From the NCBI RefSeq assembly GCF_032854445.1, contig NC_088295.1, positions 68,801,249-68,865,248 on the forward strand: a stretch of DNA of 64,000 nucleotides, given 5' to 3'. The stretch is from Liolophura sinensis. Taxonomy: Eukaryota; Mollusca; Polyplacophora; Chitonida; Chitonidae. How positions within the stretch are numbered: the stretch's first letter is position 1; each line of letters starts with the position of its first letter. Positions 24,420 through 37,500 of the stretch are shown here, piece after piece. Below the pieces are notes generated by a model. The model had not been told where the DNA came from. It ran no database searches and worked only from the letters and a program-made list of their open reading frames with translations. The translations under genes were made by a program, and so were the position numbers.

Positions 24420-26440
24420 AATCTCAGCATTGACTTGCACAAGTGACATGAGTTATGCTAATAGAAGAATAAAGAACGGACGGCTGAAGAGACCTTCTTC
24501 TTACTAACCAGCCCTCGTATTTATCAAATGTCTTAGGTCAAAAATTCAAACGCGGCTGCAAATAAAATGCTTTGCTCTGGAAAGATTAAAATGTGAAAAC
24601 TGATTCCTTACTCCAGCACAATGTACTAACCACAATTCGAGTTGGGCTCCTCCTGGGTTTGGCCTTTTAAGGACTTGGAATTTATGACTTAAGTCTTAAG
24701 TTGCTTGATAATTACAGGCCCTGAGCCTCAGTGGCCCATGGTAAAGGCATTGAACATACTTGGACTGACATCAGTTAAGTCGTTGTCTATTTACATTTAT
24801 ACAAACCTTACAGTATACAGTACAGCGAGGCCTTATTTCATTAGGCCTACCTTCTAGGAGGCCTGATCTGATCGAGTTGTATACAGACCTGAATTTGTTT
24901 CAGCTATATGTTTCATGTACCAACAACCACCTGCATTCATTGATCATCTTATTAAAAGAGCCTGAAATTTGTACTTGCACTACATTCTTTCAAGTTTGGT
25001 CCATACATCCGAATAAAAAAAAGACCTGAGCTTGGTCCTACTTGATCTGGATAAGTTCACATGACATCATAATTATCATACGTTACGTTCACCTATATAT
25101 GGATATAAGTACAAAAGTGGACGCCGAATCCGTTCTCACACCGCCTTTTATGGATTTGTATTTTCCAAATATTATGGAATAACAGCGAAGAAATATTATT
25201 TTATTGAGATAATCTGATAATAGTTTACGCCAAATATATTGTCAGCAGACATAAAATACAAACTATACCAACAAAATTAACCAAATGGGAAATTAATAAG
25301 GGTAGAAGATAAATGTTCCCGCAGAGCATGACCATTAATTCATCATTCGTATATAGCCAGGAATATATCATATATTCACGGACTTGATCCCGATTTCCAT
25401 CACCCAGAACCAAGATGTATAGGAACAGTAGGCCATCTAGGTAAAATTTGTCGAATAAATTATCTAGATCAAGAAGTAAATGCTTTCAGTGATAAAAAAA
25501 ATTAATATCATGGTGTAGCTGATTTAAATTATGAGGCCTACTTCAAATGACTTGACCATCACTGAATACACGTTACACGGCTTGGGTGGGATTTAACTGA
25601 AGTTAGGTACGTAAGATCGTCAGACACCATATGATTTGTGTAAGTTGGCCATATTCCGTTAAAATAACGTTTATTAAATTTACTTCTGATATATAAGGGT
25701 GACTTCCTGCATTTAAAGCTAACTTACGTAAAAACATATGTGCTTTCACCGCAAAGACATTTTTTAAAAAAATCTTGCACACGAATACTTATATTTTTCA
25801 TTTTTTTATTTTTTCATTAATATGAAGGCTGTCATTATGATAGGTAGGAGAAACCAGAGTGCGCCAGGTAAGCCGATGATCATTGGCAACTTACCGAAGA
25901 GCTTTTCCATTTGTGTCATGTACACCATATCCGTGAAAGATCGTCGACTGTTTATTGTCACCAACGACCCACAAGCAGTGAGGACAGGCGAAGCTACAAA
26001 TTCTCTGCTTAAGGCCGGTTTTGAACTTGCAACTCCTATTACCTAGCGATTAAGACATTGTAATTTCAGATGTAAGGTGATTCCGACCGCCGTTTTATTC
26101 AGAATTTGGATTAAACACGGATCACGTCAACAACACAAATGGTTGTCTGGCTTAAATGAGAGCTGATGACTTTAAGCCGGAAACTCGGGTTCATACGATT
26201 ATGTCCTATATGGCAAGCGGAAATTGTGCCGCCTTATTGTACTGCGCATCACCGGTGATGACGGCGTAATAGACATGCAATGGGTCACGTGACCAACACT
26301 AATCCTACCTGTGATTTATAATGCGATGATTTCAGGCCACTTATGAAATCGTTGTTTCACATAGTAATGAGTCAAAGTTATTCCATTAAATGACACTGAA
26401 TTTAACATTTTGGCTTTTTTTGAAATGCCTGTATTTCAAT
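24420..26440. other. Intergenic stretch with one possible degraded SINE
   Basis: AT-rich, no exon supported. At 25845-26065 a block with GGAGAAACCAGAGTGCGCCA and TTGAACTTGCAACTCC faintly resembles SINE-D (62346-62590), but the match is weak. Confidence 0.45.
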
Positions 26441-26448
26441 TCCATTGG

Positions 26449-26600
26449 CCGCCCGTACGTGTGAAGGTCTACCAGCAACCTGCGGATGATCGTGGGTTTC
26501 CACCGGGCTCTGCCATCATAATGCTGGCCGCCGTCGTATAAGTGAAATATTCTTGAGTAGGGCGTAAAACACTAATCAAGTAAATAAATAAATAAATAAA
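26449..26600 (+). mobile_element. SINE-A 3' half
   Basis: GCCCGTACGTGTGAAGGTCT, CAGCAACCTGCGGATGATCG, GCCGCCGTCGTATAAGTGAA and an AAAT-repeat tail. The tRNA-like head is missing. Confidence 0.85.
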
Positions 26601-26609
26601 TTCAATTCG

Positions 26610-28690
26610 ATTGATCCTTTCGTTTTATCCGGTGCTAGGAATTGTGCATGTATCACTCCGTCATTTAATCATTTAAATAAAGTGAAAAAGAGTCGCTGCA
26701 CTGAGTAACCAGACCGGTCATACGTTCAATTTAGAAAGACCTGTACATCAACGACTACTTCGTCTTCCTTAAACACAAACTAAGGTGCAAATGAGGGCAT
26801 ATATATAGAGAGAGAGTTGCTTTGTGTATCTGAAGCCGTTTAAGGTAGATACTTTGCAGTTTTCTTTTCACACACTAATTAAGTAACACCCAAACACTGT
26901 TACAGCACGGAAAAATCTGATTTTGCCCAAGATTAATATATCGAGTATCCACGATACGTGATCCTACGTCAGCAGATCTTGATAAACGAGTGGTGTAATT
27001 TTTGCCCGAAGATATTCCTAACCATGGTCGATTATCGAATCGTCAGCTCTAACTAAATGTCAACGTTAATATCACATTCGAGGCCCATGTGAAACAAACC
27101 TAGAGTGTCAACATCAAATGTTAGAAAGATAAACATTACCTATACAGTGAAACATGCAGGCTACACTTTCCTTTTGATGTTTTCTGAACGCCATGCTCCT
27201 TTTTTATGACTTGGCAAAACCGCTTGGTGTCCGGTTTGATGGCTTGACTAGCTGTCCAAGGATGCATTTTGATTGCTGCATCCGTTTAAGGCTAAGATGA
27301 CCAAAAGTATTTAACTTATATACACTAAATTACATATCGATCGTTTACCTGTTTACAAAATTCGCAGCACTCGTCTCAGTCTGGTTTCGCCAATATGGTG
27401 TAGTAGGAATGTGAGTTTTTGACAAAATCATTAAACAATTGAACAACAACCACCATCGGTGAAAAAGGACTTGGAACCATAACTTACACTCTGAAAAATA
27501 AGCTCTTCAAACGACAGAAGAGTACCGGTAAGTTTTTAGTGATGATAAACGGCTTTACGTTATTGCTACAAACTATGATGGGATGTGGGACAGAATACTT
27601 TTGTTGGTGTAATCGGACATTGTGTTGTCCATAACACAATATTAGAAACATAATCTGCACATTACAGCATCGATCACAAAGCCTTCTAATATTACAAGAT
27701 GTGGTTTCCAGAGTGTACCATTCTTCCTACAAACAGTATTTAGTCTATTTACAGTTGTAATAAAACGTGGAAGAGTAATGGAACCATGGAACATATGAAA
27801 AGAGAGATAACTCGTTATCTCTGGTCTAAAGCCACTGGAATTCTTTCCATTTCATTCAAAAGAAAGAGTGCTCAAACACCCTAAAAAGACGACCAGAAAA
27901 AAAACGGACAAACCAACATAATGATACACTCAAAACGGTGATCAGGAGAACAGAGTAATTAAGTTTCAAATCAAATTTGGCTATTATTAAGCACAGCAGG
28001 TTCTGGAGATACATCGCACGGATCATGCTAATACCACATGCTACGATGCCAAAATACAGACGACAGACTACCAAGCGGGCCGCTAAACGTATTTTTAGAA
28101 GCTGATCAACTTCACTGAGCACCAAGTGGGTTTTATTTTAGAGCGTTACCTAATACATATCCAAACTCACAGAAACATTCTTACAATGTTATAATAAACA
28201 ATCATATAATATAAAGTCCCTGACACAGAATATATAATGGGATCTACCTTATAATGTCCTCGTCGATTTTACAAAAGCCCAACGGAGGTAAAATGTCAAC
28301 CGGCAGAGGTTCACCGAGAAGTAGTGACCAGGTACCCTGTACGTATCCGACTGACATCTCAGCTTGGGTTCATCGGCGTTTGTTGCCGACGATAACATAA
28401 TATATACCATAACATTGTATGGGGTCACAAGATCTGGATTTCGCTATTCGACCTTATCAAAATTAGCTTTATCTTTCAGAAACACACAATTGGGAGTAAG
28501 TCTAGACTGATGTATAACAGGTCTTCTCAGGAGGTCTTCATGGTGATCAGAATGGTAGGCACCAGATTTCCTTATATTCAGCCAGTGGTGTCATTCATTT
28601 CAAAGGCATGGCGATGAGGGGGTTTTAAAGTACACTGTGATGATACAGACGCTACGTGGGATAAAAAGGAGAAACTATATAGTCCATACA
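26610..28690. other. Intergenic stretch, nothing recognised
   Basis: Low gene-like signal on both strands. The longest open frame (minus, 27856-28125) lacks domain features and splice support. Confidence 0.55.
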
Positions 28691-28699
28691 CCTCATTTT

Positions 28700-28930
28700 G
28701 TCGGGGGCCTCCTGGCCTGGTCGTTCGCCTGCTGGCATATCAGACCTAGATACCTTTTACCCATGCGACCGCTATTCAAGTCCAGTTCATGCTGGCTTCC
28801 TCTCCGGTCGTATGTGGGAAGGTCTGCCAGCAACCTGCGGATGGTCGAGGGTTTCCTCCCATCATAATGTTTCCCTCATCGTATTAGTGAAATAATCCTG
28901 AGCTGGGTGTAAAACACAAACCAAAAACAA
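28700..28930 (+). mobile_element. SINE-A, nearly full length
   Basis: Head GGGGGCCTCCTGGCCTGGTC with a mutated A box, B-box region ATTCAAGTCCAGTTCATGCT, GGTCTGCCAGCAACCTGCGG and tail GGGTGTAAAACACAAACCAA. Confidence 0.8.
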
Positions 28931-29114
28931 CTAAATCATTATGATGTTATTTTCAGGAAACTGATCTTCATACAAAAAGAGAAATTCTTTAAAAAAAAAA
29001 AAAGGGAAAATCTAATACCTGGGTGTACACAAGAAATTAAAATTTTCTTAATCTCAGGTCCAAAGAGACTATCCATAATCGGTGCATATACTGAAGCTGG
29101 GCATTAAAAAACTT

Positions 29115-29225
29115 TCTGTAATTTCCAGGTGGTCATGGGTTTCATCGGACGGTGCAAGGTTTCCTCCAACTCTATAAGAGAAATATGCTTGAATACGTAG
29201 TAAACACCAATCAAATAAAATAAAA
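29115..29225 (+). mobile_element. Degraded SINE-A 3' end
   Basis: GGTGGTCATGGGTTTCATCG, CTCTATAAGAGAAATATGCT and GTAAACACCAATCAAATAAA mark a diverged copy. Confidence 0.6.
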
Positions 29226-29239
29226 TACCATAAATGATA

Positions 29240-30340
29240 AATTTCCGATTGCCATAGACAGAACACATTCTCACACTGATATGTCATCAATTAAGGAGCG
29301 TTAAGGTGCACACTATGAATTACTTTTTAGTCACTTCAGGATGACTAAAAGGCCCCAAAACAGAAGGAAGAATAGCGTAATCACATTGTGATTACAACAC
29401 TGGAAACGTTGATGTCGTCTTGCATTGTCGAGATCGTTACGGTAAGTGAATGGCCCATGTTAAAAGATAGGTAGATAAAATTTGAACCGCTGACTGACAG
29501 ATCAACCAACCGACCGATAACCCACCAACCGGCAAGCCAAATGACGACTGCTCCCCGTTGTAACTAAAGATCTGATTTAAAGCCAGATCTGATTTTAAAA
29601 TTTACAGCATCAGTGTTAGCAAGTGCGAACGGGGTACTATTCCATCCTTCATAATGCATCCCACAACGACTGTAATTAACAGAGGGAAGAACGAATTTTA
29701 AAAATGAACAAATCATTGCCAATAAAAAAAACGTTCAAAAGCATTCATAGAACTTATTTCTCATTTTTATTTCAAAAATAAGGAAAAGCTCAGATAACAG
29801 TTGTTATCCTTATACAAACGTATGTTAGATTTCATCATTATTTTTATTTACACTTGAGATCATGTTTTCTAACATATTGCAAATTTCGACGGACACATCC
29901 AGTTGCTATCTAAAATATTCCACAGCAGGTGTGTCAAAAGTAAAACTTTATATATGAAATATCACAGACATATATGAAAACATGAATGTATCATAACATA
30001 GTCAACATTACCTCAAAAACAAAAACATAAAGACGCCAATAACATATCACAGAATTGCAAACAAGTGCTTAACAGAATTAGATTCGTAACATGAATGTAG
30101 GGATTGGTGACATGAACGCAGGGATTATAACAAGCAAAATCCACTAAAACAGTAAGTCAATAAATGCATAAAAATACTTATATTATTTCTGATGAATAAG
30201 AACAAAATTAATTTTACAAGAATATGCCCTTCGGGACACAAATCTTAGAAGAATGTTGGTGACAATTATCACATGTGACACAAACATTAGTGCTAAGAAT
30301 CCTCTTTTTGATAGAAATGATAGCGCTAAGTATTCCTTTA
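29240..30340. other. Intergenic stretch, nothing recognised
   Basis: AT-rich sequence without supported exons or repeats other than single-base runs. Confidence 0.55.
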
Positions 30341-30342
30341 AC

Positions 30343-30875
30343 ATATATGTAGACATATACTTCCTAACCCAAGTCTCTGAAATAGGTCTACATACATACA
30401 TGTAGACATATACTTCCTAACCCAAGTCTCTGAAATAGGTCTACATACATACATGTAGACATATACTTCCTAACCCAAGTCTCTGAAATAGGTCTACATA
30501 CATACATGTAGACATATACTTCCTAGCCCAAGTCTCTGAAACAGGTCTACATACATACATACATGTAGACATATACTTCCTAACCCAAGTCTCTGAAATA
30601 GGTCTACATACATACATGTAGACATATACTTCCTGGCCCAAGTCTCTGAAATAGGTCTACAAACATACATGTAGACATATACTTCCTAACCCAAGTCTCT
30701 GAAACAGGTCTACATACATACATGTACATGTAGACATATACTTCCTACCCCAAGTCTCTGAAATAGATCTACATACATACATGTAGACATATACTTCCTG
30801 GCCCAAGTCTCTGAAATAGGCCTACATACATACATGTAGACATATACTTCCTAACCCAAGTCTCTGAAATAGGTT
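30343..30875. repeat. 53-bp minisatellite
   Basis: About ten highly similar copies of ATGTAGACATATACTTCCTA followed by ACCCAAGTCTCTGAAATAGG and TCTACATACATAC. Copies differ mainly by extra CATA units. High identity suggests recent expansion. Confidence 0.95.
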
Positions 30876-31576
30876 AAAAGGGTCTCACTTTATATTGTCT
30901 CAATATAAAGTAAGGAGGGAAGCACTGGGGGAATTTGGTGCTCATCAGTGGTTTCAAGATAAGACTAGAGTAAAATTAATAATGTAAAGAAACGAATGAA
31001 TACAGGCTTTCTGGGCATTCATCAAGTTGTCATCTTTGTTACACCTGCTAAATAGCCTATATAAAACAATGTGTTTAATCCGTTAGCATAATTCATACCT
31101 GGATAAATCAAAATGCAGTCACAGATCAAAGCATTTTAATCACTTTCTTAAACTATCTGAACACCTTGTTTTAATATGCCACCTTAAGATTTAGCCCAGA
31201 CTGGAACTTGTAACTGCTTATGACAAGAATCAATTGTTGTTGTTTTTTTTTTTAAATTTTTAAAAATTCTTGTTTAATGCCATATTGGCAATGTCACAAG
31301 AAGACTCAGTAAATGCAGCTTTTTGATATTTGTCATTCTTAATTAACTGATTACTGATTAACATTTTCCAGTTATACTATGGCATCTGGTTGCCTCTCGG
31401 GGTAAAGCACTAACCTTCGGCAAATCACTGACAAACTTGCATGCCTTATAGGTGGTCTTCAATGAAAGTTTGATGGCACAAATGACCCTATGAACCTCAC
31501 TGACAGCTTATTGTGACCAACACCCTTGCTACCAGTGCAGAGATCTGAGGAACTGTTGAGCCAAGCCTCCAATCCA

Positions 31577-34500
31577 TCACCACACCATGGCTAAGGCTAT
31601 TTTCTCTGCCATGGTCCTAGTATGATGGCACCCCTTCTCTGCCTTATGCCGTGCATGGTTCATCCTGGCTCTGTTCCTCTCCACCCTCCACTGGCCATCA
31701 GTTAGGTCCTCCAGGGCACTGATCACCTCGCTCTGCTCACACACCCCTGTCAGCTGCTCCTCCTGGTTCTGCAGAGAAGCTACCAGGTCTGGGAATTCCC
31801 TCAAGATGGCTCTACTGGAAGCAGCAAGCTGAACAAAACAAGCTATACACTGATTTGTTTATTTCTTTAATTGATTGTCGTTTAAAGCCATAAGACTTTT
31901 TAAAGTGGTGACCAGTCTTGTGGGTGAAGGAAACCAAAACACCCAGAATAAACCACCGACCTTTAGGGAGTCACTGGCAAACTCTCCCACATGAGGCATA
32001 TTTCAAATTGGAACTTGCAAAACCACAAAAGACAGCCCTGCAGGACATGGATTTCCACCATGGCCCCATGAACAACATAAAAAAATTCATGGACCAAAAA
32101 CCAAATTGTACTAGCACATATTTTTTATACCTTAAGAATGCAGGGCTGGGATAATTTGGATTTGATCTCTGTATCTGTATGACCTTTCTCTGTCACAGAG
32201 AAACTCCTGCATAACATTTTTTTAGTATCAACTTGTTTAGTTTATTAACAAAAACCAAACATGAGGGTATTATAATTCAACAAGAAAACGCACATTTCAA
32301 CATAAAAATTCAGCATGTACCATTTGATGTTAATGTTCCCTTTATGATGTATATTGAGGCTATCATTTCAAAAGATATTTGATGAATAGGTATATTAGCC
32401 TGTAAATAACTAAAATATGTTCAAATGACTACATGCTTAAGTACTCTTTCATTTTCAATTAAAGAAATGTAAGTGTTTTGAGTTACAATTGTATGACCAG
32501 TGTTTCCCATTCTTCTTGTCAGAGTGTGTGTAAATTAATTAAACATGGCCAACAATCAATGTTAGGTGTAAAATTTGTTTGGTTACAAATATCATACCTC
32601 AAACCTCATACATCAAGCAACCATTAGGTCCAATAAATATGAATGTTTCAGTTCCCTAAACTGTATTTACACAGATGATTGCCAGTTGACTCCACGTCTG
32701 GCTATGTAAACATTGCTGTAGAATATGCAGCATCTCTAATTTGTACCATACTGAAAACAAAACAGGTTTAAAACAAAAGTGCTTCTAGTTCAGCTAACTA
32801 TAGGTCCCAACCCCAAAATCCAGAACATAAGGGAGGTAACTGAAGACAACCTACCTCCATGTTGAACACATCAAACACCAGCTTAACATCTTTTCGCAGA
32901 TTTAGCTCCCTTGTTGTCTGCACTTCAAGGTGATAAAACCCATCTTTTTCTACAATCTGTCAATACAAAAAATTGATACCTGTGCAGGACTTTTGGTGGT
33001 GGCAAAATGTACGTGTAACATTATTAGTTTAATGCACTGTGTTTACGTCAACAATCAGAAATTTGATGAGAGTAAAAAATATTACAAAATGAAGGACTAA
33101 TTTCATGGGGGGTTTATCGTCATTTTTCAAACAAAGATACAAGACCTCAAATCTTGCAAAAAATGTGCATTTTTTGAGGCAAATAACTGTGACAGAATCT
33201 TAATCTTTAGGCTGAATGTTTTGCTTAGGATATCATCCAACCTTGCAAACAAAGCTCAAAACACCTTCAGTTGAAGGCTTCAATAGAACTGTCAGAACGG
33301 CGGGAAAAGGAACATCATGGACCAAATTTTAAGTCAATTAAAGATATCCTACTACAGCATGACGCTTACGAATTTCAAATACATCCCACTGTCTCATTCA
33401 AGCATCCCAGCACACTGTCCCAACCAAGACATGATGAGAGCACTTAGTTGTGACATAGATACTCTATAAATGTTAATTTTTATAAAATCGTTCAATAATT
33501 TGGACAAGCCTAAATTTATATCTTTGCTATAAGCAGTTGTTTAAGCAAGGCACACACCTGTAACGGGTTTTCATCTGGGAAGGCCTCTTTCAAACATTCC
33601 ACACAAGTCTCCAGGTTACACTTAATGGACTCCAGCACCCCCAGAAGGAAGCAGGCCTCTCTAAACCTCCTAAAGGCCAGGGACTGATGAGAACACAGAT
33701 CATCCACACGCTTCACAATACGGTCACACCGTTGGAAAATTTCATCAAACTGGAGGAAAAGGGAGAATTAATCATTCACATGATATACTCACTAGTATTT
33801 TGTTACCCTGTAATATTAGCAGACCAGGAGCACACATTGGGCACATAAACGTATTCCTTGTAAAACTGATTCATGTTTATGTATACAAATTATGCTACTG
33901 TACCTAAATAATAATGCAAATACCTTTCAACATTCAAGCATTTACCCTAGTTCTTCAATCTTTTCAACCCCCTATGCTACGAATATATTGAAACATTCTG
34001 AGAGAACTGTGCAGTGTAGAGAAATAATTTGCATAGTTTTATGAAGCCTGCATCTTTAATGAAACAAACAAATCCTTTTACTGTTATTTTCATAATAATT
34101 GTATGCATAAATTCCTCTGAAAAATGTACATTAGTTGTTGAAAACGTCGAAGGTTTACAGTAAGAAAAATCCCAATGTATGGAATGACTGAATACTACAA
34201 ACCGCATGACATATAAACACAACTAGTCTAGATACTGGGCATGTGCTGTGCATGGTATAACCTGATTAATGCCAAGAAGTTCCATGTCAGTAGGGATTGT
34301 CTCCCCTTGTCTGGAGTGCACTGCTGGGCTGGTCACTGGTCTCCATTTCTCCACAGTGTGTGGGTACTTCTTCACGACCAGGTAACGGACCAGACTCTGT
34401 ATGGCTCCCTCCACTGACCCATCATTAGCGCTAGATGATACCATCACACTGTGAACAGACCATGAAGTGTAGACAGAGAAATTAAAGACGAAATTTATGA

Positions 34501-37500
34501 CTGGGAAAGGCGAAGGAAAAAAATTTGTCTGCTGAAACTTAGCACAGTATATTTACCATGTTCTTTCATATTACAGACAGAGCAAGACATCACTGAACTT
34601 TTAAACCTCTTGACATTACTTATTCAACAAAAAAAAATAAAACAACAACACAGAATATGATGAAAGAAATCCGAACTGGATATTTATTTTCAAGCTGGGA
34701 TTAAGATAGGCATCTGTCGCAATCCCAGACGTCTATCTTAAACCCGGATTCACGTTCAGTTGTAATCAGTTGATTATAATAGTACACTTGTATAGTCAGC
34801 TTTTCTCAATTCCAATGGTCCACAATCATGATTCAGTCAGTTATCCCAATTTTCACCAGGCCAAAAGTCATATTAACCAACCTCGCCAAATTGAATGAAA
34901 ATACTCCCCTGACAGACATGAGGTGTGCACATTAGTGTGAGGTGTAGATGAGGTGTACACCCCATCTGTATTATCTGGGGTGTACTGTACCTCAAGTCCA
35001 CCCCTGTCATATGCCTGTACTTCAGATGTACCTCAGGAAAAAAATCAACATTGAGAGGATGTGCCTCAGGTACATCTTAGAAACTTTGGATGTTAAAAAA
35101 ATGAATGATGTACCTCAGGCACACCTTAGAAGCTTTGAGAGTGAGAAAAAGTAAATGATGGACCTCAGGTACACCTTAGAAACTTTGAGAGTTTTTGATT
35201 TTGATTTAGTGGTCATGTACCTCAGCCACTTCTTTGAAAATTTTAAAACAAGAGATCAGATTTATATTTTACTTTGGACAAAATGGTGAGTATAAAATTA
35301 CAAAATTTTTGTGCAAAAGGAAAATGTTTACTAAATAAATAAATCTCACCCTATAATAACTTGCCATTCAGTCTTTAAATATTGACCAATCACAGAGCAC
35401 GGATGTATTTGTCTCTGATTATTCCAAGATGGCTGCCCTGAACAAGGTGCATATATATTCAAGGCTGTGGGAAAACAACCCAATCCTGCACTGATTAATG
35501 CTTTCTGGGACAGAATTTATAACATGTTTGGGCAAATGCACAGTTCTAACAGGCATAGAAAAGGAGTACCACTAAATTATGATCAAGCAGCTAGAAAGCC
35601 TCATGTGAATGTATATTACTGTTGTTGTTGTAAGTCAGCTGAGATTTACAGATACTGTAAACAAAGAACCGCGTGCACTTACAAACTTACTGAAATTTAT
35701 CTATAATTTTTACAGCCAATATTAAAGTATTTTCAGCTTGTTTTCCATCAAAATAAAAGTGAAAACAATTTACACCCACCATGCCTATAAGCATGAACCT
35801 CAGCTATACCTCAGTTGTACCTCAGATACACCTCAGGCATCATTTTTTTTTACCTAATATTTATAGGGTACACTTTCACTGAGGTGTACTTGAGGTACTA
35901 ATATGCATAATTGGCAGTACCTCAGATACACACCTCAGATACACCTCAAGGATAATGTGGACACACCTCAGTTCAGATATGCTACTCCCCAATGGTACAC
36001 CTCAGATGTACCTTATGTATACCTCTAGTACACCTTATAAGGGTAAGGGTTCAATTCACTGAGTGTTCCTACAACAACTGTTTCTCACTTTAATATGGGC
36101 CATATAAGTCATATCAAGTAGTCATTCCCTACTGCTGATGAGTGTGAAGTCATGTTAGAGTCAGATTTCTCAATTTCTCACCTGGCCATGAATCACATTT
36201 TGGTAGTTAAATTTTTCCAATACTGACAGCAATTTCTATTGGATCATCAAGTGATATTACAGTCAGCTTTCCCCACTTATCACCTCGCCAGAAAGTCATG
36301 CTATGGTCACCTTCCCCAACTTCTCAACTGGTCAGGTAATCATGTTACAGTCACCTTTCCCAACTTCTCACCTGGCCAGAAAGTCATGTTCCTCACAGAT
36401 TCTCTCCAGCAATCTCACACATGCTGGTTTCTTCTCTCCAGGTTCAGGACCTCGCTGAGGCGGAAAGGACGGATTATAGCTCCATGGGTCATCTGGACAA
36501 CAACAAATTAGGCTAAAACACAACTCCATAGCAAAAGCAGTTGTTCTCTCATTATATACCTGTCTGTGTACATATAGGGGTTGCAAATTGAGAATGACCA
36601 ATAACAGAACTTTGCTATAAAGGGATGAAGGCTTATGGAGTGGAGAAACAATTTACAATCTCACATCTTTGGAGGGGCCTCCGTGGCTCAGTTGGTTAGT
36701 GCGCTAGCGCAACGTAATGACCCAGGAGCCTCTCACTGATGCGATTGCTGTGAGTTCAAATTCAGCTCATGCTGACTTCCTCTCCAGCCGTACATGTGAA
36801 GGTCCTCCAGCAACCTGCGGATGGTCATGGGTTTCCCCCGGCTTCCTCCCACAATAATGCTGGCCTCCGTAGTATAAGTGAAATATTCTTGAGAACAGCG
36901 TAAACACCAATCAAATAAATAAATAAAATAAATCACATATTTTGTCAATATGATAAGCAATGTGTTAGACTTAGTATCTGAGACTTGGCAACAAGAAGAA
37001 TACGAGCATGGGTAAATTTTAGCAATATCCAAACTTGCTATGATCCACTGTATAACACAAACTGATATTACCTTTAGTTTCTTGGGCGTTCTCATCTTCA
37101 CCAGTACTACCTCTGTCATCATTCATTTGATCAACACAGACATCCTGTACTTCTCTCTCAGCATTCTCTTTGTCTTCTCTAACTTGCTTGTCAATCTACG
37201 TACAGAAAACCCACTACTGTATATTTTACAATTATGTGAGGTCTACTGTCCTTAGACAGATGTTTTGAGATTTGTTTGGAAGGTTTGGTGATATCTTGAC
37301 ACCTAACACACACAGAACTTGAGATATAAACTGACTTGGGCAGGCATAAAGAGAAACTACATGTAACAGCACCCACTCACCACCATATTCCTTCACACAG
37401 ATGTACATGTTTACTGAACAAAAATATAAAGGCGACATTTTTGGTTTTGCAATATTTCAAAAGATAATGCTGTGATTTTTGTCAACATAGTACTACACCC

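Noticed and set aside
30183-30641. Minus ORFs with ISETWVRKYMSTCMYV repeats
   Set aside because: They are products of the 53-bp array, whose period is not a multiple of three.
35467-35706. 79-residue plus-strand ORF with a CCCC run
   Set aside because: It lies between two decayed ACCTCAG repeats in an intron, has no family resemblance and may be transposon debris.
36676-36750. A functional tRNA gene
   Set aside because: A and B boxes are present, but the cloverleaf stems are lost and the unit continues as the repeated SINE-A body with an AAAT tail.
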